A DNA stretch of 64,000 nucleotides from Eunapius fragilis (taxonomy: Eukaryota > Porifera > Demospongiae > Spongillida > Spongillidae): NCBI GenBank assembly GCA_963681505.1, contig OY811979.1, positions 7,424,736-7,488,735 on the forward strand. Direction: 5' to 3'. The notes under the pieces are model-generated. The model was not told the origin of the DNA and did no database searches. It saw only the letters and a list, made by a program, of their open reading frames with translations. Shown in pieces: positions 30,955-42,400 of this stretch (positions are counted from its first letter, which is position 1; every line of letters begins with the position of its first letter). The position numbers and the translations under genes were made by a program.

Positions 30955-31095
30955 GGACTGGGGACTGTACAAAGAAAAGACCCAGTGTCTATCAAAGGGT
31001 GTGGTCACAGAGCACAAACCCATGACAGAGATGTTGAGGGTACTGGCCCACAACTTCTGGGAGTGTTTGGTAAGGACCCAATGTCTCTATGATTG
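30955..31095 (+). repeat. ~325-bp satellite, portion left of the gypsy insertion
   Basis: The segment from GGTTTGGACTGGGGACTGTA to CTATGATTG matches the same part of the units at 36.3-37.25 kb. It is interrupted at 31095 by the retrotransposon. Confidence 0.9.
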
Positions 31096-31219
31096 TGTAG
31101 CGCATGCGTAGAATTAATTGTGCTGTGTCATGCTCATGCGCACTAGTTGTATACACCATTATTTAAGCCGCTGTATTATGTACCGAGTCGTTCGATGATT
31201 AAACTGATTTGACGTCACA
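31096..31219 (+). repeat. 5' LTR of the gypsy element
   Basis: 124 bp, TG...CA ends. It includes CATTATTTAAGCC, a weak TATA-like motif, and is unusually short for a gypsy LTR. Identical to the 3' LTR by direct reading. Confidence 0.95.
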
Positions 31220-31220
31220 C

Positions 31221-31238
31221 TGGTGTCAGAAGTGGGAT
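31221..31238 (+). promoter_or_regulatory. Primer-binding site, tRNA-Leu type
   Basis: TGGTGTCAGAAGTGGGAT follows the 5' LTR after one base. Its complement fits the CCA end and acceptor/T-stem of animal tRNA-Leu (…ATCCCACTTCTGACACCA, from memory). It overlaps the ATG of the large ORF. Confidence 0.8.
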
Positions 31239-34200
31239 GGCCACCGAAGAGCAAGACATGGAGGTTGACAGGCAAGTTCCCACAAGTGGCGCTAATCCTT
31301 TACAGGAAGGAGCAGGCGTAAGAACCACCAGGTTTAGCGTGCGGCCACCTTCGCGATTTGCGGGAAAGGGAGCTGACTTTGCTATATGGATTCAGCGCAT
31401 CGAGCTCTACTTTAAGGAAGCCGGAGTTACGAACGATAAGCAAGGCCAGGAACTGGTCTCTTTGTTGGAGGATGAGCCATTCCGTATTGTAAGTCAAATG
31501 GGTTTGTTGGATGTAGAAACTGGGGTTGACTACGCAGCTGTGAAGAAATGTCTCGAGGGACAGTATGCTCCGCTAGGGGTAGAGCTGGATTGGCAGAGGA
31601 AGTTCCATGCAGCGCAGCAGAAACAGACGGAGTCCTTAATAGAGTTCTCGGCAAGGTTGCGCATGTTAGCAGATAGGGCTTACCCGTTGTGGCAGTCTAG
31701 GGAACGACTAGAAGTTGCGCGTAACCAATTTATTCGTGGTATTATTTCACCTTCTATACAGCTGAAGCTATTGCAGGAAGGGCTGGACACATTGGAAGCT
31801 GTTCTTGCCTTGGCGTGCCGGTTAGAGTCGGTGGAGTCTGCCCAGAAAAGTTTCCAGGCAGGAAAAACTGCAGCCGCTAATACCACGGAGAGCGCTGTCT
31901 CTTCGGAAGCCGAAGGTGCGTCTCTCTTCTCTTCTGCAAGGAGTGGCAGCTATCAGGACTTAGTGGCGCAAGTGGCAGCGTTGTCAGGGCAGTTGAGTAA
32001 GTTACGTCTGGACAAGGCGGAGAAACGGCCAGCAAGAGCGAAGAAGCGTCCAGTATGCTGGAATTGCGGGAAAGCAGGCCACGTGCGCAGGGGTTGTCCG
32101 TTAAGGCGTTCTACTGAAGACAGTGACGAAAGGTCAGTTAAGCATACCTCTGCAGTTGCCAGCACTCTAACATTGAAAGGTTTCGTGGAGGGCCACCCTG
32201 TTTCCATGTTAGTAGACACGGGATCGTCGGTTACCCTGCTGCATGAGAACGTTTGGAAGGAGGCCGTGAAGAACAGCAAACTGGAACTAAAAGAGGCCAG
32301 GTGTCCTGTAATGGCAGTTAACGGTGAGAGTCTTCCTCTATGTGGTCAGGTGTATGTGACTCTACAGGTGGGAGACTATGTGGGAGTACACAATGTCCTG
32401 GTTGTGCGAGACATGACGCAACAGTGTTTACTGGGTACAGATTTTCTCGAACAATGTCATTGTGTTATTGACATGGACAACAAGACTGTAACATTGGCAG
32501 GTCACCCACGTCCGGTGCAGTTGTGTGCCGACGAATGTAGTTCTACATGTCACGTGCTGGTACAGGAGACCACCGTTATTCCTGCCTTCCATCAAGTTCA
32601 CCTTTCTGTTCACCTGGATGCCAACACAGAAGAGGGTGCATTCAACAGTGGCTGTGGATTGTTTGAACCCAAGCCAGAGTTTCCGGATCGGCATGGTGGG
32701 TTACTTGCTGCACATTCTGTGTCTCCAATCCTGTCAGGGAAGAACGCAACGATACAGTTGTTAAATTTGTCAGCTGTACCTGTTACTGTGTACGCTGATG
32801 AAAAGGTAGGTAAGATGTTTCCCTTGCAGGATGCTGATTTTGTGAATTTAGTGGAGCCGTCGTTGGACAGGAAACCAGTTGTCCGGTCCCAAGAGGCCAT
32901 TAATAAGTCAGTTGAACAGTTTCTGTGTAATGTGCATGGCTTAACTGTAAGCGAGAAAAACCAGCTGACAGATTTGTTGTATGATTTTTCAGACGCTATT
33001 TCGGTTGGGGATGGGGACCTGGGACGTACAGGTTTATTGCGTCACAAAATTAATGTTGGTGATGCCCCACCCATTCGACAGCAAGCTCGCAGGTTACCGT
33101 TTCATCAGCGGGACATGGTACAGAAGATGATTCACAACATGCTGGACCAAGGCATAATAGAGCCTTCTGAGAGCTCCTGGGCATCTCCTATAGTGCTGGT
33201 AAAAAAGAAAGACGGTTCGTTCCGGTTCTGTGTCGACTTTCGCCGTCTAAATGAGGCAACGAAGAAGGACAAGCATCCGCTTCCCAGGATAGACGATGCT
33301 TTGGACAGCCTCGGGGGAGCGAAATCGTTTTCTACCATTGATTTAGCAAGTGGCTACTGGCAGGTCGAGATGAATCCGGACGACAAGGAGAAGACTGCTT
33401 TTATCACACCATTTGGGCTCCACCAATTTCGGGTAATGCCGTTCGGGCTAACCAATGCCCCCAGCACGTTCCAAAGACTAATGAGTTCTGTGTTGTCGGG
33501 TCTTTGTTGGACCACTTGTCTAGTTTATCTAGATGACATTATTATTTTCAGTCAGACAGTGGGTGAACATCTTCAACGGCTGGCAGACGTGTTGCGAAGG
33601 CTGAAAGAGGCGGGGCTGAAGGTAAAGCCAAGCAAGTGCCAACTATTACGTAAGAGCGTACAGTACTTGGGGTACATTGTATCCGAAAAGGGCGTGGAGG
33701 TTGACCCAGGAAAAACTGTTTCTGTCCGCGAATGGCCTGTGCCACATAATCATGACACTCTCCGCCAATTTTTAGGATTTGCTTCCTACTACAGAAAGTT
33801 CATTTCTGGTTTTGCTCGGATAGCCTTTCCTCTTCATGCTCTGACGGAAAAGTCCAAACCATGGTTTTGGTCCAAGCAGTGCGACGAAGCGTTTATCTTG
33901 TTGAAAGATAAGTTGTTGTCACCTCCTATTTTGTCATTCCCTCAGTTCGACAAAATGTTCATATTGGACACGGATGCTAGTCAAGAAGGACTTGGCGCAG
34001 TGTTGTCCCAGGAGGGAGAGCGAGTAATTGCGTACGCCAGCCGCGTGCTCACAAAGGCGGAGCGCCAGTATTGTGCAACCCGGCGGGAGATGCTGGGAGT
34101 TGTGTGGGCCGTTCGAAACTTTCGATCCTACCTTTGGGGCCGCCATTTCATCGTCCGCACAGATCATAACTCCTTGCAGTGGCTACGCAGCTTCAAAGAG

Positions 34201-35976
34201 CCGCAGGGCCAAGTTGCGCGTTGGTTGGATATTCTGGCTGAGTATGATTTCGTCATTGAGCATCGACCTGGAGAGCGTCATGGTAACGCTGATGCACTCT
34301 CAAGGCTTCCGTGTAAACAATGTGGGTTCGAGCCATCAGCCCCTCCCCTTCCTAGCAGCAGTATTGGCCAGAGGGAGAGCGTTTGTGTGTTGTCTGCCGG
34401 AGACCCAAAACAATTACAACAAGGAGATCCTGATCTGGAGCAGGTGATATCTTGGGTGAGAGATAATGCATTTCCTCCCACCCTTCCCAGACATGGAAGC
34501 TACTGGTTACAGACGTTATGGTCCCAGAAGAGCCATCTGTTACTTAAAGAAGGGGTCCTCTACAGGCGTTGGGAAGACGTTCCTGGGAAAGGACAGAACA
34601 GGCATCTTCAATTGGTCATACCAAAGTTCTCTGTACAGAGTATTCTAAAGGAGTTCCACGATGCACCTACTGGAAGTCACCTTGGTCAAAAGAAAACCAT
34701 GGAAAAGATTCGTTCGCGCTTCTACTGGCCTGGCCAACGACACGATGTAGAGAATTGGTGCAGGGCTTGTGAAAAGTGTCTGTCCAGAAAGTCACCATCC
34801 CAAGCAAGAAGGGCTCCTATGCAGTCTGATTTGGTAGGATATCCACTACAACGCGTTGCCATGGACATATTGGGTCCATTGCCCAGTACCACCAGAGGTA
34901 ACAAGTATGTGTTAGTTGTGGGAGATTATTTTACTAAGTGGGTAGAGGCTTATCCAATGATTAATATGGAGGCAAAAACTGTTGCGGATTTGTTCGTGCA
35001 CCAATTTGTCTCTCGTTTTGGGGTTCCGGATACTCTGCATACAGATCAGGGTCGTAACTTTGAATCTTCTCTATTGAAGGAAGTATGCCAACTGTTGGGT
35101 GTGTCTAAGACAAGGACATCCCCATATCACCCCCAGTCTGATGGATTCGTGGAGCGATTTAATCGTACACTGCTTGACCTCCTTAGTATTGCAGCTTCCG
35201 AAAATGAACACGACTGGGATCTGCGTCTTCCGCTAGTGATGATGGCGTATAGAACTAGTGTACAGGAGTCAACTGGGTGTACACCATTCTATTTGATGTT
35301 TGGGCGGGAAATTTGCCTTCCAGCAGATGTTATGTTTGGTCTTCCCCCAGCTTCTGCACCCCAACAGGTCAATCAGTATGCTTTGGATCTAAGAACACAC
35401 TTGGAGACAGCTTATCAGAGGGTACGAAGCCATATGGAAATGCAACAAAGACGCCAGAAGGCACTATATGACAAGACAGCAAAGGGGCATCCATTCAAGG
35501 TTGGTGATCTAGTATGGTTACACTGTCCAGCTGTTCCGAGAGGTAAGTCACCAAAGTTGCACTGTTATTGGCAAGGTCCTTACAAGGTTGTGAAGCCGTT
35601 GGGTGATGTGCTGTATTTACTTCAGCACAGGGATTCTCCTCGGAAGCGTACTGTTGTGCATTTTGATAGGCTGAAGCCTCATGTAGCCCCGCCACAGACA
35701 GAGGAGGAAGATTTGCCACAGACAGAGGAGGAGGGGACCTCAGGGGAGGATGAAAATGATGGGTATTTTCAAGCAACGGTTTCAGATGAGGATGACGTTA
35801 TGGAAGAGAAAGAGTCTCGAGAAGATGATGATCCGGAACCACTCGTGATTGAGTGGGAGACACCACAGCAAAAGGAGACACCACAGCAAAATGTAGCGCC
35901 TCCCCAAGCTGAACCTGAAAGGTTGAGGCCAGTTCGGCAGAAGAAGAAAATAGACCGCTACGGACAGAATATCTAA
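31237..35976 (+). CDS. Ty3/gypsy Gag-Pol polyprotein, 1579 aa
   Basis: One uninterrupted frame encodes all functions. The Gag-like N-terminus is followed by a CCHC knuckle (C274, C277, H282, C287), aspartic protease (DTGSS, Asp327), reverse transcriptase (VDFRRLN near 667, YLDDI 764-768), RNase H (Asp911/913; DHNSL; NADALSR) and integrase. The integrase has its zinc domain (H1141, H1148, C1175, C1178) and the DD35E triad Asp1210, Asp1270, Glu1306. A GPY/F-like module (YWQGPYKVV) follows, then an acidic tail with TEEED repeats and a basic end (RPVRQKKKIDRYG). Gag and Pol share one frame with no stop or slip site, which is common in some Metaviridae. The ATG at 31237-31239 overlaps the primer site. 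No envelope-like ORF follows. Confidence 0.95.
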   Translation: MATEEQDMEVDRQVPTSGANPLQEGAGVRTTRFSVRPPSRFAGKGADFAIWIQRIELYFKEAGVTNDKQGQELVSLLEDEPFRIVSQMGLLDVETGVDYAAVKKCLEGQYAPLGVELDWQRKFHAAQQKQTESLIEFSARLRMLADRAYPLWQSRERLEVARNQFIRGIISPSIQLKLLQEGLDTLEAVLALACRLESVESAQKSFQAGKTAAANTTESAVSSEAEGASLFSSARSGSYQDLVAQVAALSGQLSKLRLDKAEKRPARAKKRPVCWNCGKAGHVRRGCPLRRSTEDSDERSVKHTSAVASTLTLKGFVEGHPVSMLVDTGSSVTLLHENVWKEAVKNSKLELKEARCPVMAVNGESLPLCGQVYVTLQVGDYVGVHNVLVVRDMTQQCLLGTDFLEQCHCVIDMDNKTVTLAGHPRPVQLCADECSSTCHVLVQETTVIPAFHQVHLSVHLDANTEEGAFNSGCGLFEPKPEFPDRHGGLLAAHSVSPILSGKNATIQLLNLSAVPVTVYADEKVGKMFPLQDADFVNLVEPSLDRKPVVRSQEAINKSVEQFLCNVHGLTVSEKNQLTDLLYDFSDAISVGDGDLGRTGLLRHKINVGDAPPIRQQARRLPFHQRDMVQKMIHNMLDQGIIEPSESSWASPIVLVKKKDGSFRFCVDFRRLNEATKKDKHPLPRIDDALDSLGGAKSFSTIDLASGYWQVEMNPDDKEKTAFITPFGLHQFRVMPFGLTNAPSTFQRLMSSVLSGLCWTTCLVYLDDIIIFSQTVGEHLQRLADVLRRLKEAGLKVKPSKCQLLRKSVQYLGYIVSEKGVEVDPGKTVSVREWPVPHNHDTLRQFLGFASYYRKFISGFARIAFPLHALTEKSKPWFWSKQCDEAFILLKDKLLSPPILSFPQFDKMFILDTDASQEGLGAVLSQEGERVIAYASRVLTKAERQYCATRREMLGVVWAVRNFRSYLWGRHFIVRTDHNSLQWLRSFKEPQGQVARWLDILAEYDFVIEHRPGERHGNADALSRLPCKQCGFEPSAPPLPSSSIGQRESVCVLSAGDPKQLQQGDPDLEQVISWVRDNAFPPTLPRHGSYWLQTLWSQKSHLLLKEGVLYRRWEDVPGKGQNRHLQLVIPKFSVQSILKEFHDAPTGSHLGQKKTMEKIRSRFYWPGQRHDVENWCRACEKCLSRKSPSQARRAPMQSDLVGYPLQRVAMDILGPLPSTTRGNKYVLVVGDYFTKWVEAYPMINMEAKTVADLFVHQFVSRFGVPDTLHTDQGRNFESSLLKEVCQLLGVSKTRTSPYHPQSDGFVERFNRTLLDLLSIAASENEHDWDLRLPLVMMAYRTSVQESTGCTPFYLMFGREICLPADVMFGLPPASAPQQVNQYALDLRTHLETAYQRVRSHMEMQQRRQKALYDKTAKGHPFKVGDLVWLHCPAVPRGKSPKLHCYWQGPYKVVKPLGDVLYLLQHRDSPRKRTVVHFDRLKPHVAPPQTEEEDLPQTEEEGTSGEDENDGYFQATVSDEDDVMEEKESREDDDPEPLVIEWETPQQKETPQQNVAPPQAEPERLRPVRQKKKIDRYGQNI

Positions 35977-35980
35977 ATCT

Positions 35981-35994
35981 CGGAGGAGGGGGGG
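35981..35994 (+). promoter_or_regulatory. Polypurine tract of the gypsy element
   Basis: GGAGGAGGGGGGG lies just after the Pol stop and three bases before the 3' LTR; it would prime plus-strand DNA synthesis. Confidence 0.8.
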
Positions 35995-35997
35995 TAG

Positions 35998-36121
35998 TGT
36001 AGCGCATGCGTAGAATTAATTGTGCTGTGTCATGCTCATGCGCACTAGTTGTATACACCATTATTTAAGCCGCTGTATTATGTACCGAGTCGTTCGATGA
36101 TTAAACTGATTTGACGTCACA
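35998..36121 (+). repeat. 3' LTR of the gypsy element
   Basis: 124 bp, identical to the 5' LTR; followed by the ATTG target duplication. Confidence 0.95.
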
Positions 36122-37400
36122 ATTGTGTGAGGATAGCAGGGTAGAATATTAGCAACGTGTGTGAAGGTCAGTGGGGGTCATACGGGGCAGGTGTCTGGTA
36201 GGGTCACGAGAGAGAAAACACTCTTAGAATCACCCTACCAGTTCCCCTGTGATGCTATACCATGATAAAAGTGTTGGTGCCATGACAACTGTTGAGATTT
36301 GTGGGTTTGGACTGGGGACTGTACAAACAAAAGACCCTGTGTCTACCAAAGGGTGTGGTCACAGAGCACAACCCCATGACAGAGGTGTTGAGGGTACTGG
36401 CCCACAACTTCTGGGAGTTTTTGGTGAGGGCCCAATGTCTCTATGATTGTGTGAGGTTAGCAGGGTAGAATATTAGCAACGTGTGTGAAGGTCAGTGGGG
36501 GTCATACAGGGTAGGTGTCTAGTAGGGTCACGAGAGAGAAAACACTCTTAGAATCACCCTACCAGTTCCCCTGTGATGCTATACCATGATAAAAGTGTTG
36601 GTGCCATGACAGCAGGGTAGAATATTAGCAACGTGTGTGAAGGTCAGTGGGGGTCATACAAGGTAGGTGTCTAGTAGGGTCACGAGAGAGAAAACACTCT
36701 TAGAATTACCCTACCAGTTCCCCTGTGATGCTATACCATGATAAAAGTGTTGGTGCCATGACAACTGTTGAGATTTGTGGGTTTGGACTGGGGACTGTAC
36801 AAACAAAAGACCCTGTGTCTACCAAAGGGTGTGGTCACAGAGCACAACCCCATAACAGAGGTGTTGAGGGTACTGGCCCACAACTTCTGGGAGTGTTTGG
36901 TAGGGACCCATTTTCACTATGATTGTGTGAGGTCAGCAGGGTAGAACATTACCAACGTGTGTGATGGCCAGTCGGGGTCATAAGGGGTAGGTGTGCAGTA
37001 GGGTCACGATAGTGAAAACATTGTTTAGAGGCACCCTACCTGTTCCCCTGTGATGCTATACCATGATAAAAGTGTTGGTGCCATGACAACTGTTGAGATT
37101 TGTGGGTTTGGACTGGGGACTGTACAAACAAAAGACCCTGTGTCTACCAAAGGGTGTGGTCATAGAGCACAAACCCATGACAGAGGTGTTGAGGGTACTG
37201 GCCCACAACTTCTGGGAGTGTTTGGTAAAGACCCAATGTCACTATGATTGTGTGAGGTTAGCAGGGTAAATCATTAGCTCAACGTGTGTGAAGGCCAGTG
37301 GGGTTTATGCGGGCTCTGTGTCCAGTAGGTTCACTAGAGTGAAGGTACTGTCCCACAACTTCTGGGAGGGTTTTGCGAGGGCCCACTGCTGTTATGACTA
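36122..37400 (+). repeat. ~325-bp satellite array
   Basis: The landmark GTGATGCTATACCATGATAA recurs at 36249, 36573, 36725 and 37050, giving full units of 324-325 bp and one unit shortened to 152 bp. Copies differ by a few percent by eye; the last decays after 37300. Each full unit has the same 65-codon frame, without known features. A diverged, partly inverted relative is at 48534-48800. Confidence 0.9.
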
Positions 37401-39450
37401 GGATTTAGCAGAGAATTACCGAACTGTCCGTAATCTGATTCAGAAAGTTTTAACTGTACCTTTACACTGCCCTTCTGTTCTAGTGACCTCTGTGGGCATG
37501 GTCTGTGGATATCCTGCTGTTTTCCGACAACTGGTGAGTTCAGTGTGATTTGAAAATAGTTGTGTGTTGTCTTTTACTCATCACAATATAGGATTGCGGA
37601 TCGTATTGTCTCTCACACTCTTTGGGACCTATAATTGGCTGGTGTGATGGTGACTTGCACCGACTTTATACCCACAAGATATCAGAAACAGCAGACCAAG
37701 TGCCTACCAGCATTGATAGAAAATATCTACAGTGTGCAAGATTCCTCATTCCTCAACTTTATATATTGTATTTGAATTAAATTTTATAATGGTGCTGGAG
37801 AAATGAAATGGTGTTACATGGGAAAGCAGCTGGTTAGCTGTAAGCAGAACAAGCTTGTCATGTCACTAAACATATGTTTCTATGTGTTCAGTACTTTGTA
37901 TTGAATTTAACCCCTTTATGCCTTACTGCTTAGGCCACACCCACTGAAGGGCACTGTAGTGGTAGGTTGGATAACAGCGGCTGGTAAATTCCTTCTCCAT
38001 GAACACTGAGTGGCAGGTCGCTTGGCCCGTATTTTCCTAGCTGCTTAGACCACGCCCACTGAGGGGCACAGTACGTAGCGGCAGGTGGAATAACCCCTTT
38101 ATGTCTAGCTAATTAGTACACACCCACTGAAGGGCACTATTGCAGCAGGTTAAGATCGCTCTGGTTAGATAAAACCCCATTATACTGTAGCGGCAGGACC
38201 GGGCTGGTTGCATATAACATAGCTAGCTGCTTACTCAGGTATGTTAAGACTATATTTGGAATTTGAATTTTCTGCAAATTCAAACATTACAACATGCCGC
38301 TTTTCTGTTTGGGTACTTCTTGTAGCTATTCTCTTTATACCAAATCTTTGTTCCATGATCCCGCAAATTTATTTAATTGATAGTTGTCATAGCAACCTTA
38401 GTAGTTTATTGTTGCTCGCTCCGAAATATGGGGGCGTTTCCTTACGTTTTCGCAAAACCCGGGTGATTGAATATCGTTGTTTGTGGACAAAAGCAGTTAT
38501 ATATTATTTATTTGATACTACTCTAACTAATGTGGGTGGGCACTACGAAATATAACATCGTTTGCGTAGGTTGCACAACGAAAATGATGAATTTTGTGCT
38601 CAATTTTTCGCAGTTCTAATGTTTATCTGCAAGCGCTCAAAGCGTTTCGAAATAGTGATTAAAAAGCCTAGTATAATGATTAAATGTGGGTATCCCAGAA
38701 GTAGAAGAACTGCAGAAACATGCGAAAAACTATTCTTTTATCGCCCAGGTTTTCAAATTTAACATTAAGGCAATTATTTCGCCGTGCGTAACTGTTGTCA
38801 TGGAAACAACATTATATATTAATTACACGCTATCAATCCAAAGTGTATTGGACATTATTAATCTGTGGTACTAGTAACGTCTGTGTATGAATATTTATGA
38901 ATAAACGCTTCATTTGGCAGCCATTTAATAATTTTAGGTGTAGCACACCTGAGTAGACCACACCCACCAAAGGCTTAACCCATTCATTCCCCTCTCCTAA
39001 CCACACCCATCTTGAAGACGTGAATGTGATTTCAAGCGCGCCGTCCGACGTACGTACATCTTGATAGCTGCAAACGCCGTCCGTGCACAGAAAGCAGGAG
39101 ACTACAAAACTAAGGTTATATTTGATTAAAAGCGTAATCTATAGCTATTGGTTTGGTTTGTAAACTAGCCGTCTGAATAGGCGGTATTTCTATTTATTCG
39201 ATCTGCGTGCCCGATCTACTCGGCGTGGCCCGACTAAGCCTAATCTAATAGAACGGAGTGTGTTTGTTGTGCAAATGTAAATATACTATTGGGTACTAAA
39301 TCTCATTTAATTTTACCACAAGTGTTTGTTCTATTTATAGCCCGCCTGGTGGCTTATAAGCAAAATATTGTATAATAAATATGCTCTAGCAATGTGCGAA
39401 TCAAATTGTTATTGTTTTGGAACAGAAATGCAGGACAATCCACATAGTAG
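37400..39450. other. Mostly unassigned sequence
   Basis: Contains three diverged direct repeats with core CCCACTGAAGGGCAC (about 37935, 38052, 38112) and a related block near 38950-39010. Short plus frames at 38241-38874 have no features. No gene recognised. Confidence 0.45.
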
Positions 39451-39451
39451 C

Positions 39452-42400
39452 TTATGCCATATTGTCCCACGTAAGAAGTAGCTTTCTAGCATAATCTCTT
39501 TTTGATATCAAATTGATCCAAGTCTCTGAATCTTTTTCTGAGTTAGGGACACGTCCATGAGTCATATAGAACTCTTTTTCAAGTTTTTTTAGCGACATAC
39601 AATACTCTCTATGCAGAGCTGTAACCTTTGCTTTTAATGTTGATAAAAGACATCTGTATTTTTGGTAGTCCTCGTTGTCTTGTGGCAGATGACTATGTTT
39701 TAGGATTTTTAGATCTTTTCTTAGTGTATCAAGTTGTTGCACTTCTTTTGTGACTCCAATACAGTTGGCTATAGCTTTGCCTAATTTTGTCTCAAAACCT
39801 GGTATAACTGTTTGAGGCGTGTGATTATCGCTGCTTATTTCTACGGCATTAGTGTTCATTATTATGGGTTGTTCTTCAGTTGTTGAAATTTGTTTACTGT
39901 TGTCTGTAGAAAAGGTCATGTCTGTAGCACTTGTAGAAGCATTGGTGGTACTTTTTTGTGGGTCGTATTGTGTTATTGCCAATTCCTGTTGACCAGTATC
40001 ATGTGAAGATGTCTGCTCACTGAAGACATCTAGAGATCTGTTGATGGCTTCTGGTGTTTCATCAGAACCTAAACTTTGGCTGTCAGGTATGGTGACTTGT
40101 GAGAATTCCTTTGTATAAAGCAATTCTTCATCATATCCATATATCTTGATGTAAGGTATTGGCAGTGTGGTGTTATTTTCCATGATAGATTTCCAACTTT
40201 GAATTCTTCGCCTTTGGACATCAAGTAGGCTACTATCACGAAAGTGAAGAAGTTCTGGTAGGGGATGATTAGGTGAGTCTACACCATCACTAAAGATGTA
40301 TTCACTTTCTGTTGCTGTCCACCAAACTTTCTCTCCATGTATTAAAAATGGGCTTATTTTTTCGAGATGGGCTTGCCAGCTGTCCCTATGTGCAGTCGCA
40401 AACTCAATTGGAATGCGTGTACCAGTGTATTCAGTGTATCCTTTTGCTGCTTTGCTTACAATTGTGTCACTAGTCACTTTTGTTGCAGTACCTATCTGTT
40501 TTGCTTGCATGCAGAGCATTATATTAGTGATGATGTTTGCTGGGTGTCTGTTTGTAACACTCTCTGCTGTTCGTCGACATTTCCCAAATAATCGTTCTTG
40601 ATTTTCAGTGTTGGCTGATCTTAGGCATACAATTTCATACTGTTCTGCCGCATGCCTACTTATTGAATGTAAGTAGAGACCAAATAATGCATTTCTTGAT
40701 TGTGGTGTTTGAAATATATCATAACAGAGCTCATGGTGGAGCCAAACATTGTTATATAGACGCAGAACCATTTTGGGGGAGCGTTCAGTCTCATTAGCAT
40801 ACATAATTTCGGAGATTCTTACAATAGATTCGACAAGTGCCCTTACTTTCCAGTCTGATTCGCATGTACGTATCATTTGGTAAACTTGTATTGCAGTTGC
40901 ACGTAATTCGGCTGCTTTCCTTTTTTCTCGCATTAGGCACTTTTCAATACATTGAACACATTCAAGATTGCAAGATGAAAGTACACTTGGAAGTTCTTTG
41001 AACAGGTTGAGTAAATGGCCCTTTAGATCATGTAGGGGTTCACATGCAAGGATTGTGTAATGCTCTAAATTAATATCCTTCAGCTGTTTTTCTGGATGAA
41101 GCAACAGCAATGAGGGAACCCTTTGTACACCTTGTAAGATTTGTTGCAGTATTTTCTGTAGCTCATCACGTGGTTGTGCGGTATCCACATGTATTTTTCG
41201 AGCATTGAGCTCCTTTCGAATGTCATTGACAAGGAGATCAGGTACATACAGAGGCTTAACTTTACACGGTACCTTACCCAACTTGCCTCCAATTGCAAGT
41301 GCTTGCAAATCTGTAAGTGAGCGGGTCTTGCAGTGCAGTGCATGGGCTTGATCATCCATTAATTTGTCCTTGCATCCACAGGCTCCACATTTATATGTAC
41401 CTCCAACTTGTGTACCTCCTTCAAACTGCTGGGCAGGATGGTCACCAACGAAGAATCTAACGACATCATGAATAGGTACTCCATTTGATGCTATTACTGG
41501 ATCATTAAGCCCGCTTAAGCATTCCACCCTGTCTGCTATGGTCTTCTATTGTGGATGAATTTAGACCAAACAGGTATATAAATGGTTCTTCAACTGCAGT
41601 TTGAATGTTGCCATCCTTGTCTTGCATAAATACAGCTGTATCATATATGACATGCACAGTCATTAATATGTACCCATGTCCTAAAATGGTGGCATGGTCA
41701 TGCCAAAATGCCAATGTCCTTGTACGCTGTGCTGTTTTCAGCATAAGTTTGAGTTCTTCAATGCTTCCATTTTCATCTAAGTGTGGTCTAAACACCCTAA
41801 TAGCACTTCGCAAATCCTCAATTCCCATACCATCAAGTTTTGAATCACTGTATATATGCATGTATGTTTCCTGTTTCTCTAATAGCTTGGATCGCACATC
41901 ATGTAATGGAATCTTTCTACCTTCTATTTTCTTGTGTTCCACTGCTATCCTCCCCTTGTCATTTCTATAACTTGTGATGGTATAAGGAGAACATGGTACA
42001 TTTATGCCTAACATTAGTTCTCCGGAATCAACCATTTTTTTCCATGCAACTGTGATAGCTTCAGTTGTTGGAGGCACTGGGATTGAGACTTTTCCTCCAG
42101 GGAATTTCTTTTTAGCTTTTCGTGTATGCTTTGTTACAATACATGCACTTACTTTTGCTGTGTTGATTCCATTTTTTGCTGCAAATTCTTTTAGTATTTG
42201 TCCTTTATTATGTCCTTCAATGCCATGCTCCTGTGCCACTGTACTCCAAACAACTTTTTCATCTTTGGTTTCTATGTCTTGCAGATGTTTAAGTACTCTC
42301 TCCTTGTCCCACTGTACCCCATCAAAGTTAGGTGAGTGTGACACCTTTTTCTTTTTTGAAGCGGGTGTTGTTGTGTAATATTGTGCAATTCTTTTCCGGT

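Larger units (their letters stand above)
31096..36121 (+). mobile_element. Full-length Ty3/gypsy LTR retrotransposon
   Basis: Two LTRs identical by eye (31096-31219 and 35998-36121, 124 bp each, TGTAGCGC...GTCACA) flank a primer site, one large ORF and a polypurine tract. The 4-bp sequence ATTG is present on both sides (31092-31095, 36122-36125). The neighbouring satellite units show CTATGATTGTGTGAGG without an insert, which confirms the ends. Everything needed for mobility appears present, so this is a young, possibly active copy. Confidence 0.95.

Noticed and set aside
36249-37247. Three identical-looking 65-codon ORFs
   Set aside because: They are one stop-free part of the 325-bp satellite, repeated with the unit; no domain and no conserved start context.
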